From the NCBI GenBank assembly GCA_038373885.1, contig JAWZYV010017538.1, forward strand, positions 806,001 to 870,000: 64,000 nt of DNA. The letters run 5' to 3'. The notes beneath the pieces were generated by a model. The model saw only the letters and a list, made by a program, of their open reading frames with translations, did not search any database and was not told where the DNA came from. A program made the position numbers and the translations under genes. This stretch comes from Cheiracanthium punctorium (lineage: Eukaryota > Arthropoda > Arachnida > Araneae > Cheiracanthiidae). Positions 1-11,986 of this stretch are shown here, piece after piece (position 1 is the stretch's first letter; every line of letters begins with the position of its first letter).

Positions 1-1975
1 ATATCTCGAACACTTCTCTTGATAGTTCCTGTCAAATAAAAAACAAGCTTTTATAATCTCCATATTCATTTTCAAAGTTAAATGAATGATTTACACATTT
101 GAGTGGGGAAGTAAATTTCAAATGTCGATGCCAAAACGTAAACGTTTATATAAAATGAATGACACATTTGCAATTTAATTTCATATTAAGATGTTTCCGA
201 TAACGTAGACTAGGCTTTGGCATTTCATTACCCCAGTTTTGAATCCACACAGAGAGCTTCATTAATATTAGCTGATAAAGATCACGCCAAACACGTCAGT
301 TAATGTATTCTCTCAACGTCTGTCTTAAGGGTCTACTAATATGAATAATTTAAGACAACCGTCAATAAACCATTTTATTTAATCTCCACCGTCTTATTCC
401 CCAAACATTTTCTTCGCGGATAGATCCAAACACTAAGATGACGCGTACATGGATTAATATGAAAAATGATAGTAGCAAGGGTCTACAATATATCTCAATT
501 TCGCGACAATCTATTTATGTTTACGAAAAAGTTCTGTCTTGCAGAAAGACATCATACAAACACGTCGACTAACTAGAATCCGAGGCTAGTACAGAAAGTG
601 GTAGTAAAATGCACTCCTTTTAAGAAATTAGAATGATGTCATTTAATCACACTAGACATTAGTATTAGTCATAGACCGCAATTAATCGAAATTCCTCTAA
701 AACATTTGTCGTGTACAATCTTGAACTAATATCAGCTATTAATTGAAATTCTATTTTTCTCCCATTTTGCTTTACATGCATTCATTTATACAATTAATCC
801 AAAATCAAATATTTGTTTTCTTTGAAATTATGTTTATAATGTGTTCCACATTTAAAAAAAAAATTTCGCTTGAAAATATTACTTTTTCTTAGTAAATATC
901 TAATTATAAAATGCTAGATTTAAATGCCAAAAAGACGTTAAAGTATTAAATAAAACTAATATCTTTTAATGCATCTGAATAAAGTCGATTTTTTAAGTGT
1001 ATGTTTACCGTAAAGGAGCTCATTTAATTTTATTGTACTAACTGTAAATTCTGGCGAAATTAGTGATTAATTTGATTTTTTTTAGTAAAACACTACTGTT
1101 TCCATTATGTTTTAAATATTTTTTTATCTCCAAGAATATAGACTAGTTACTGTAATTAAGAATGCATATACCATAGATACAACTTTGAAAAATCTATACA
1201 ACAATATTGAGCAGTTTGTCAGGGCCGTCATGTGTGTGGCACTATTTGACTAAGATTAATCGTGAACATAGCATCATCATCATCATATACTGTACTTATT
1301 TAGTTTCTGTTAGTTTCCATTCAAAGAAAATCTTCAAATAATGCATTTATACCAAATTTTTCCGATATCACTAATATCAAAATATAAGTATAATGTTGTC
1401 AATTGGAACCAGACTACAATAACGTTTTACTACGATTAAGTTAATAGGTAACACGAATTTGTGATAATTATTAATTTGAAATTTATTTATTGACTATTTT
1501 AGAATATTCATATTTGAGATATGAATTAACTCCCTACAGCATAATTTTTTTAAAAATTCAATTCATCACAATGCATTTCTTTTTTTCATGCACCATTTAA
1601 AAAGAAAATTTAATAATCCCTTTCAATTTCATATTTTTCACTTTTGTTTCCATGAAAAGGAAATAATAAAAATTATTGAAAATAAATAGAAACGGTGATT
1701 TAATCCTATTTAATCACGAGGAAAGAAAATAAAATTATGGGAAATTCTCAGAATAAAAAGTATTTCCTTATTAATTTGAATGCTCAGAAGTTCAAAGGAT
1801 TTCTTTGGGAATAAGGTCCTGTTTTATAATTTATATACAGGTAAAATGCGTCTTGGCTGAAAGATTTTGTAATAGTGTGAGAAAAAGTGTTCAACAGTCA
1901 TGACCAAAAAAAGATAAAGGAAGAAAGAAAATCTATGTTTTGCTTTTAAATTTCCAATTTTAATACGACTGTCAA
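1..1975. other. AT-rich DNA, nothing recognised
   Basis: No ORF with family resemblance, no repeat structure beyond a short (ATC)n at about 1270-1288. It may be intron 0 of the GMC gene or intergenic DNA. Confidence 0.6.
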
Positions 1976-2049
1976 GTATAAAGAAATAAGTTTTCTCACA
2001 CTATTACTTACTATTTCAATGTGTAGGTATCCTATACCTATTGAACGCA

Positions 2050-2830
2050 GATTATATATTTTAAGTTATTTTGTTTAGATTTCAACAGGAAAATTTCTCG
2101 AAAGGTTTGAGTAACCTAATTTTATTGAAGTTGTTAACGTTTTAATAACCATACGTCCTATGATCCATGAGGAGTTACGCTTATTTTGATTCAGTTTTCC
2201 AAAGAAAGTTATTAATGTCTTAACCATGAAACTTTGCTATTGGTAAAGTTTCACCAGTTAACTTGGTTTACTTATTTGAATGATTACCCGTGTATTTAGT
2301 GCAGATAACTGTGAGATTAACAAAAGTAGAATATACCAATGAAAGTTTTTAAATAGGTCGTAGTTTAATTATCCATAAATGAATAGATACTGGGTGATTA
2401 GTTATATATGTTTTCAAATTTCAAATTTTAATACAACTCTCATGTGAAAAAAGCTAAATTTTCTTTTTTTTTCTCTTTCGGCGAGAAATTTCTCAAAAGA
2501 ATTTGAGTTACTTAATTTTATTCAAGTTATTAGCGTTTTAATAATTATTCACTAAAGTTGTTAGTTTGCTTATTTAAATGATTGCATGCATTTAGCGCGT
2601 ATTTTTAATGAGTTTTTCAGAAAAAGTTATTAATGTTTTTAATAGTAAGACGTTGCTATTGGTAAAGTTTAACCAGTTAACTTGGTTTACTTATTTGACT
2701 AATTGCATGTATTTAGTGAAGATAATTAGAAGATTAACAAAACTAGAATGTAGTTGTGAAAATTTTTTGAATAGTTCGTAGTTAAAGTGTCCATAAATGA
2801 ATATATACAAGGTGATTCGTTACAGAACTC
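2050..2830. repeat. Diverged tandem duplication, period about 420 bp
   Basis: Two decayed copies lie in direct orientation, about 2050-2440 and 2470-2830. They share blocks such as TTGCTATTGGTAAAGTTT (2234 and 2653), CCAGTTAACTTGG and CCATAAATGAATA. No coding content. The copies differ by many substitutions and small indels, so this is an old duplication. Confidence 0.7.
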
Positions 2831-3259
2831 AAACTTTTGTGTGAAGTTTACACAAAAACAAATCGAAATCAAAAAGTAATGATACTCACAAATGTTATTT
2901 TTATGCACCAATTAATACTATTTCTGAAGAAGTGTTGAAGTAATTATCCAATTTTATGGCAACAGTTAGGGGAAAAACCGATCTTTTGCAAAAATTATTT
3001 GATTAAAATTGATGGTTAATAAATCCTGTTTCACTTGAATAATGCAATACTCAAAGAATAAATCGATTGTTTTAACCCATTCTAACCTAAGTGAAAAAAA
3101 TTGCTATAACACGTTTTTCAGCACTAAAATTTAATCCACGCGTTCGACATTTCGGAGTCCACATTATACGAGGATTTTAATAATTCCGATTGCAATATCT
3201 ACATTGTAAAAATTCCGATTCATTTCTGAAAAACCGAATTCTCTTAGAATTATGTAAAC

Positions 3260-3360
3260 GCAGAACAGGGCCGGCCCAAGGGCGGTTCGAATGTAGGCGA
3301 TAGCCTAAGGTCCCGCGCTTAAAGAGGCCCCGTTCCTGGGCCATCTTTTTTGCTATCACA
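3260..3360. mobile_element. hAT-type element fragment
   Basis: The sequence has CAGGGCCGGCCCAAGGG and then GGTCCCGCGCTTAAAGAGGC, typical of one end of hAT elements that begin CAGGGCCGGCCC. No partner end or 8-bp duplication was found, so only a fragment is claimed. Confidence 0.5.
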
Positions 3361-3673
3361 TTAGACCGAGCTTGGTAGATGGTTGCGATATATCCCTAAA
3401 AAAGCCGAGAAATAAAACAAATATGTACTTACAGTGCTAGTAGTAACTTACATAATTCTTTTGTGATTTTTGTAGAACATTAGTACCTATAAAACTCTTT
3501 TTTTTATAAATCAATACACTTAGTCGTGTCATAAGTGCTGATGTAATGATAAAAGAGTTAAATAAAAACTTTGTAATCAAATTTAAGATTAAATTATTAT
3601 TTTGCCTTTAAATTTAACAGATTGATCTTTTATTCAAAATAATCACCTTTTAACTTCAACAAGACTTTATATA

Positions 3674-5142
3674 TCTATATAAATAAAATTAGACTTTTGT
3701 CTGTACATTTCTTGGAATTCAAAAATTTTGCGATTTCTATCCGTTTCAAGCACCCGGGAATCCGATGCGACCCTCAAAAAAAAGTTTGTCTGTCTGTCAT
3801 TCTGTCATTCTGTCCTTCTGTCATTCTGTCATTCTGTCCGTGACGCTTTTTTTTGTTTAAGCATCACGTAAAAACGGCTGAAGCGAATGATATGAAATTG
3901 GGTGTCATGATAGGTGGTCACTCAACTTAAAACATAGGCCTCGAATTTTTAAAAAATATTGATTAGATTTTCAGATTTTGCGAAAATCGTTTCAAACTGC
4001 GTTAATTTGTGTTCAAGCATCACGTAAAAACGACTGAAGCGAATCATATGAAATTGGGTGTCATGATAGGTAGTCACTCAACTTAAAACATAGGCGTCGA
4101 ATTAAAAAAAAAAATCTTGATTTTCAGATTTTGCGAAAATCGTTTCAAACTGAGTATATTTGTGTTCAAGCATCACGTAAAAACGACTGAAGCGAATGAT
4201 ATGAAATTGGGTGTCATGATAGGCGGTCACTCAACTTAAAGCATAGGCGTCGAATTTTTAAAAAATCTTGATTGTATTTTGAAATTTTGCGAAAATCATT
4301 TCGAACTGCGTAAATTTGCGTTCGCACATCACGTAATAACTGCAAAGGTGAAAAAATGATATTTGGTGAAATGATAGGTGGTCACTCACCTTAAACTATA
4401 AGCATCTAATTAAAAAAAATCCATCAGATTTCGAGATTTTGTGAAAATCGTTTAAAACTGAGTGAATCTTTGTTCCCGTAATAACGACTAAAACGAATGA
4501 TACGAAATTTGGTCACACGATAGATCGTTGCTCAACATAAACTATAGGAGTCCAATTTTTTTATTAGATTTTGAGATTTTGTGAAAATTCTCTCAAAATA
4601 CGTTTATATTTCTTCAAACATCACGTAATAACGACTCATACGAATGATACGAAATTGCGTGATATGATAGGTAGTTGCTAATCTTAATTTATAGGCGTTG
4701 AATTTTAAAAATATTTTGCTTACATTTTGAGATTTTTCGAAAATCGTTTTAAAATGCTGAAAATTTGTTCCAGCATCACGAAATAAAGACTGCAGGGAAT
4801 GAAACGAATTTGGGTGACATGATAGGTTGTCACTCAACTTAAATTCTAGGCTTCCAATTTTTCAAAAATGTAGATTAAATTTTGAGATTTTGCGAAAATT
4901 ATTTCAATATGCGTAAATATTCGTTCGCGCATCACATAATTACGACTAAAGCGAACGAAATGATATTACTTAGTTACTCTCTAACCTGTAATATTTTAAC
5001 AATACATGAAAATTATAACTTCGCTTTCTTTACTTTGGCAACATACTACATCCATTCTGTGTACTCCTACAATGCTGACGAAAGTTCTTGCTTTTTGGAA
5101 ATTTTCATTCACTAACCCGTCGAGGACGGGTACTTCAGCTAG
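3674..5142 (+). mobile_element. Non-autonomous Helitron
   Basis: The 5' end is TCTATATAAATAAAATTAG, preceded by A. The 3' end has a perfect 7-bp stem (ACCCGTC at 5115-5121, loop GAG, GACGGGT at 5125-5131) and then, 7 nt later, the terminal CTAG (5139-5142), followed by T. TC start, subterminal hairpin, CTRR end, and insertion between A and T are the hallmarks of Helitrons, which transpose by rolling circle and make no target duplication. It has no Rep/helicase coding region; the interior is a diverged minisatellite. Small ORFs inside it are not genes. Confidence 0.85.
3856..5000 (+). repeat. Minisatellite inside the Helitron, about 150-bp units
   Basis: About eight head-to-tail units begin near 3859, 4013, 4167, 4321, 4470, 4614, 4770 and 4920. 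Each has the pattern AGCATCACGTAAAAACGACT, then GAAGCGAATGATATGAAATT, then a CATGATAGGTGGTCACTCAA block and a GATTTTGCGAAAATCGTTTC block. The first three units are the most alike and the rest are increasingly diverged. Short TCTGTCATTCTG repeats (3787-3838) precede them. Confidence 0.85.
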
Positions 5143-5406
5143 TATATTATATGATTAATTAACTATAGAGGCACGTACCACTTTTCTGAAGCTTCTATGG
5201 CTGTTTCCCTTAATGAAAATTTAAGCCTTCAAACTGGGATGCAGTTTCTGGAATGTTTTTTCTTCCAACACTGACCATAAATTATAGTCCAGTGCATTTA
5301 AACGCACTAAAGGAAGGTCAATCTTTGTCCAACGCATTCTCTTTCACGTACCGCTAGGTCCTATACCATTGCAGAGTCCAGTCGACTCTATTGAACAAGT
5401 TTACGT

Positions 5407-5598
5407 TTAACCTTTTAACGTGCGATGTCCTCGCCGTGAAGACACAAAACTTTGACGTTTTGACTGTTGTCAGTCACGAAGACTAAATTTGGTTTCTATA
5501 AAAATACTTGAGGGTGTCAGAGTTACACGAGGATCCTTTACTTTTTAGCACATCGCCTTTTTTCAGCACTGGGAAATTATTGATCTTCAAAGGATTAA
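5407..5598 (-). mobile_element. TTAA-flanked MITE, short copy (palindromic piggyBac-type family)
   Basis: It is bounded by TTAA at 5407-5410 and 5595-5598. It contains the family blocks TTTTGACTGTTG, TTTCTATAAAAATA and CTTTACTTTTTAGCAC and then CTTTTTTCAGCACTGGG, but lacks the palindromic core seen in the copies at 18896 and 51489. Probably an internal-deletion derivative. Confidence 0.65.
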
Positions 5599-5787
5599 GA
5601 GCTTCATTTATATATCGAGACAGTGTGATGGTTTAGATGGTCTTTCTGAACTTCTGTCCTAGCTTTCACTACTTTCTTGTAAAAATAAGTCACAAATCTC
5701 AAGATTTTGTATCATAAATTATGACAAGAATAGGTATAAGGAATCTTAAACTGCGAATCTAATGCATGGAATGTTCTGTTCTTTCAG

Positions 5788-5990
5788 TTGGTGCAGGATC
5801 GGCTGGTGCTGTAATGGCGAATCGATTGTCCGAGAACCCAAACATGAAGGTACTCCTAGTCGAGGCTGGTGGCAAAGAAAACTTGGTAACGGACATACCC
5901 TTGGCAGCTGCAATGTTACAACAGACACCTATCGACTGGGCATATCAGACGGAACCCCAGGAGGCAGCATGCTTCGGACTTATCAACAGG
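5788..5990 (+). CDS. GMC gene, first visible coding exon (FAD-binding loop)
   Basis: The acceptor is ...ttctttcag and the donor is AACAGG|gtaaga. The first two bases complete a Val codon begun in an unseen upstream exon (phase 1). It encodes residues 1-68, with the GAGSAG nucleotide-binding loop and the VLLVEAGG strand whose Glu binds the ADP ribose in this family. The ATG at 5766 lies before the acceptor, in intron sequence, and is not a real start. It ends in phase 0. Confidence 0.93.
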
Positions 5991-8900
5991 GTAAGAGATC
6001 AACCTTGTCCATTTAGTTGCCGTCAGATAACAGTTAATTTGAACAAATTAAACATTTGATGACAGTTGAGAGATTGCGACGGTTGTTTTCCCCCCTTAAA
6101 TATCCCCCCAAACTATTTCTCCCCCTAGAAAGTAAAAATCCACTAAATCTGGGGGGAAACCCCCCAATCTGGCATCACTGAACTGTGGGAATGTTCCGGT
6201 CATTTTCTTCTGATGTAAAGGAGGTGCAAATACAAGCCGTAAGCATATTAACAGAAACTCTTTAACAATGTATAACCTCTAATTAATAAAGAAACCAAAA
6301 TGACTAAATTAGATGCAGCAACAACTAATATATAAAATATCAATACTAATAGGAAACTAACTGGAATACAGCTCCCATAATTAATAATGTAATTCGTTGT
6401 GTGCTACGTAACACATTTTTACGATTTTTACAAGGAGCATCTAAATTTGCTACTCCCATCAGGCATATTCCTGTATTTGTTTTCTTGCACAGGGACCTAT
6501 GCTTCAATTCAGGTTACGTACGCGCACGAAAAACGTGCATGCTAAGTCTGTTAAGCCATATGACCTCTTGGATTGGCCAGTACCTAAAAGTTAGTAATCA
6601 CTCATCTTCTGAATGCTCGAATTTGTGCCAGTTTATTTTACTTAAATTCAAAAACATATATCCTACGATTTTCACTTAGGTGTTTTTTCGGGAGGGGGGG
6701 TCTTTTTGTGGTTAGGTAATAATCTTAAAATAATCTTAATAAAGGAAAAAAGCCCAGTTCAGGAAATTTTGGAGAAAGTGCCGTTTTTAGTGCACTCAAT
6801 ACCCTCAATGCATTCAAATTATTAATGAACTCAAATATTGCATGATGGCTTAAATGATTACTTTGTAACAGAAATATAGACTTTCAAGAAAAGTGACTTT
6901 TTTACTGATTAAGTTATAAAATAAAAACTGTGAGTCTGATGAATCTGGAAAATATAGTGAAATTTTCTCAATATTTAAACCTGAAATTTTTGTTAAATCA
7001 ATAAAATTTTGTTGAATTTAACAAAACACTTTATTAGAGTAAAGAAAAATCAACGGAATCCTCTGTAACTCGAAGATGACATTAATTTGTAATATTCTCC
7101 TACTTTGAACTTCGCAGTGAAAACTTTTTCGTAGTGTTCGTGCAATCGTTTGAAAAGCATTTTGAATAAAAGAGCTCAAACTGCTTAACTCCTTTCACGA
7201 GCTTCACTGTGTCAGTTATTTCATTCCTACTGATTATATGGTAGCGGGGTTCAACAAAACCCCTTTCGTTAAAAAAAAAGAAAAAAATCAGGATGAAAGG
7301 TTAACTGTTGATATGAACATATCCCCTGAAAGACATCAAACCAGTTTTCTAAACCTTAAATAACCTAAATTACGCTAACAACAAAATTGAGTTGCAGAAA
7401 GTTCTATTGCATTTTGTGGCGGGGCGAAAATAGGGATTCTAAGTTGAATTTTCCTTGTTATGGAGTATTAATAACTTTTTGTTTGATTATTGTGAAAAGA
7501 AAAGTCTTTTGTATGTACAATAAAATTAGTGTGAATTTTATGGCAGAAACTATCACTTGGAAATTTTCCTTATTTATTAATTTTATTTACAAAAATATTT
7601 AAATAAGTTTAAATTAAAGTGTACTAGTTTATATCTTTTTCCCCCTGATGATAGAATGAAAATATTACAATATAAACTTGACTAAAGTAAAGCTGAGTAG
7701 TACAACAGCATGCGGAGCTCATATAATGGCGAGACTGCGATGCCTAGCCACGCCTTTCCAATCATCTATCCTGGTCTAAAGAAGCATATTCCCCGGTCAA
7801 ACTTTACATTTGATACGGAGTCTCCAGTGTTTAGCTCCCCAAGAAAACTTTGTCCATATTTTGCGGACCCACTCAAGGATTGAAAGCCTGAGTTAACCAT
7901 GCCCAGACCGAGGAGGGATCGTTGAACCTGTGGCATGATAGCGCAATGCTCTATGATTAGGACACTGAGCCTCATGTTAATTTTACAGTCAAAGAAATTA
8001 TTTTATAGATCTAAATTGAACTTATTTGTACAACATGTAAAAAACTTTCTTCAATCAATTTTACAACTCAAGACTTCAGAGTATTCCGTTGGTCAAACAC
8101 TGTGAATTTTTATTTCGCATATTTCTTTATTCTTTCTTTCGTAATCCATCACTTCACGCTGTGAAACAGTCCTGAATATTAGAGGATATCAGAATTTAAT
8201 AAAGCCACTTTCAGTATCTCATATTAAATACTCTTGTCGGTCTTAACGTACATTGTCTTCATTGATTAAGTATCGAATCCTGCAACCTTTCAAACATTAG
8301 TCAGTTCCCCCAACCGCAAAGTTAGCACGGTTCAAAGATGCCTCCATAACTAAAAACCTCATGACGAATATAGAAACTCTTGTGGCTATTTGAATCTGCT
8401 CTGCCAATATTTTCAAGCAGAATAAATACTGGAGACTGACATTAACAGTTGTAAATCCTGTTATAAGGTTGACTGTGAGTTGCCTATGAACCTGAACCTG
8501 GGTCCTTCACCTCTGTATTTATCAAGGGGTCAACCCACTATTTTTAGCACGCATGTCTTATACTAATAATACATGAAATTTTTATTTCACCGTTGAATAT
8601 GAGTCATGTAAATTCCCAATTGGCAACGATACCGAAAAATGACTCCAGAAATTTTACCACCTTATTTTTAAATCATTTTGGTAGTCCAAAAGCTCATTCA
8701 AAGACATCACCTAGCATGATAAAAAATTTTAGAATGCAGGACATGAAATGGAAGTAGGAATAGAAAGTCATGCTAATTTTAAATGAAGAGCAAAACTCTT
8801 AAAGAATTCTAAATAAATAAACAATTTTAGAATCAAAATTTTCTAAAACAATACTGATGTAGATCCTTGAATTTTCAGCAAAAAAATTTCATTTGAGAAA

Positions 8901-10884
8901 TGTTGTTCTTTGAACGTTAAATAAAATCTACAAGAATTTCAGACTTTCATTATTTTATTTTTTTAGCGGAGTCGATGGCCAAGAGGAAGAGTCTTAGGTG
9001 GATCCAGTGTATTAAATTACATGTTGTACGTCCGAGGCAATCGCAGAGACTACGACCAATGGGCTGCGGGCGGCGCATACGGTTGGAGTTGGGATGAAGT
9101 GTTTCCATACTTCCTCAAGTCAGAAGACAACAGAGATCCAGCCCTTGCCAAAAACGGTGAGTGAATATCTTTTAATAATTGGGATAAATTCCTTGGTGCA
9201 TTTTATGTTGGGGGTTCAAAAAGTAAGGCAATAAGCGTAGGCGTAACTTACTAGGGGCAAGAGAAAGCAATTGCCCCCTCCCAAAGAAATTCAAGAAAAT
9301 TCAGATATCACCTATTTGAAAATAGTATTTTCTACACCAGGAAAAATTTTGCCCCCCCCCCCCCAATTTTGCATGAAAATTTACGCGAATGACAATAAAG
9401 CAACATGGATACACATATTCCCCGAGCGAATGAAATTTCATGTCTTGGTACAGCAGAAGATCACAGCAATTAAATCATCCTAGATAGCCCCCTTGATGCT
9501 ACATCGTTGACTGCAGCACGTATTGGAACATCTCTGTACAGCTTGTATCTCACACCCAGTGATTTCCATCTCTTCGGGTCGTTGAAGAAGCACCTGGCAA
9601 GACGGTTTTTGCCAAACCGATGGCATAGTTTAGGACTCCGTCGTTAAGTGGATCAATAACCAAGGCACTGATTTCTTCAACACCAGTTTCGATAGATTGT
9701 ATAAAGACAGGCTTTGATGCCCATGGGGGCTATGTTGAGCTGAACCAATTGCCTTGCTATGCTTATTTATCTCTTGGATTTCGCGAATAAACTTTTATTT
9801 AAAAGACTTGTTGCCTTACTTTTTGAACCAACCTTGTTCAGAAGCCCTTTCATCAACAGAAAGGGATGATTCGCTCGCTGTTGATGTTTAGCATCCGTAC
9901 GTAAGATGCTAAACATCAACAGCGAGCGATATTTTAACAACAACAACAATAATAATAATGTTATAAAAATAACGTATTATTATTATTATTATTATTATTA
10001 TTGTTATTATTATTATTATTATTATTTATTTTATTTATTTATTTATTTTGTTATAGTTGTTCCTTGGAAATAGGACTCTATTTATAATGTTTAAGTTTTT
10101 TTTTCTTTCTTTTTACTAATTTAAAAGAAGCTCTTCTGACTGATGGGGAAGTATTGTAGTATAAAGTATTGTAGGAGTGTCTTGGGAGAGTATTTTTATC
10201 TTTTCTTGAGTCCCATACATGTCGAGTTGGGCAAGAAATTATTCTTCATATAATCAGTTTTCTTGATAGAAATGAATAAATGATTTTCTCAAAACCGTCA
10301 ACAAAATTATGTTGCTTAAAAAGTGAAAAAATTAGTAGGGTTCATTTTAGCAAAATTATTTTTTTTGGATCAAGAAATATTTCGTAAAATCGACAAGATA
10401 CCTCATTCAATCAGCAAAATTTTTTGATTAAAAAAATTATTTAATTAACAGAGTACCTACCAACAAAATTTTATAGAATTCTACCAAATATTATTATTCT
10501 TTGTTAATACAGTTCCGAATTTATCAAGTGGTAGAAAGATAAAAAAAATAGCTATTAGAAAAATAACATTATTAGTAAATATAAAAGAGTCCTTCACTAG
10601 TAGCATTAAAAATATTGGTGACCATACTCCTTCCATTCATCTGCAACACTTGAAATATTATTTTTCACGTTAACAACCTTTACTCATTTCCCTTCTTGAA
10701 TGCACATTCTTGTTTTCAGGAATATAATCACTAATCATAAATATAGAATAGAGTATCTACGCCTTTAAAATACCATTATCCTAGTGGATTTTTAAAATCA
10801 ATAATGTATCCTCAATGTGCAAATTAAATTTGTATGTCGTCCAATTAGAAATTATTGGATGGAGAGGATGGGGGATGGATGATG

Positions 10885-10947
<63 letters not shown>

Positions 10948-11936
10948 AAAAAATATATAAATGAAAAAATAGAATTGTTGATCACTGATTCAATATTATT
11001 TTCGTTTTCTATCTTCTCCTGTTATTAGCCATACTATATGCGTAGTTAAAAATCTGTTATAGAGTAGTATATGCATTAAAAGCAAATTTATAGAAGATCT
11101 AAGATATACTCGAAATAAAATCTTTTAACATTCTAAAAATAATATAAATAGTTTTTAGTTTTAAATAGTATAATTATTATTATATATAGTAATATAATTC
11201 TTTTTATTATTATTATTATTATTATCCTTTTAAATTCCTATAGTACTCTTTAGCTATATTAGCCCCTACTTTTTTCACACTTGGTTAGTTAAACTTGAAT
11301 TTAAGTATTTCTCTACTTCTTTCCTTTCCCCACGCTCTTTCCCTGTTTTTTTTTTTTTCATTATGTTGGGTAATATTTCTCTCTTTTTAACTACTTGGTC
11401 CATGCTGCAATATAAATTTGTTACGTCCATTTCTATGATTACAACACATTTTTATGAAATCTTGTTTTGACATCATCATTGGACTTTTCCACCATGATTG
11501 GGTTTTTTCCACGTTTTTCTCAATAGCTATGGTCGTGCTCCTAGGTTGTTCACCATGACTCTTTTTGTCATGCAACCCACAGAAACCTAGCTATTTTTGA
11601 TTTCTTTTAAATTGCATTATTCAAGCGGTGGCAGCTGATGATAGAGCTTGATAATGCAATTTTCCTTTCCATCTCCACTTTGGTTTATGTAGTTAGGCAT
11701 TTTATTATGATTAGGCTTACGAGTTCTCCCATGGTAGCGGTGATTGTACTACGACATGCGACCCCCTTATTCTGATCTGAGTTTTTTCTTGCTGTTTGGC
11801 TTTTTGTGCAATTTTTAAGGCCTATGGATCCAGTTTTTTAAAATTTCCTTTGCTCGATAGTTTATCTATGGATATCCATAAAACGCAAGTTTAGCAGTTT
11901 TATATTATATTATATCTATATCTATCTATCTATCTA

Positions 11937-11986
<50 letters not shown>

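Noticed and set aside
3856..5000. CRISPR-like or promoter array
   Set aside because: Regular spacing, but units diverge gradually with no unique spacers, in a eukaryotic Helitron.
5766..6059. ORF starting at ATG 5766 as the N-terminus of the GMC gene
   Set aside because: The ATG and next codons (MECSVLS) are the intron tract and acceptor. Family members have more residues before GAGSAG, and the ORF runs past the splice donor.
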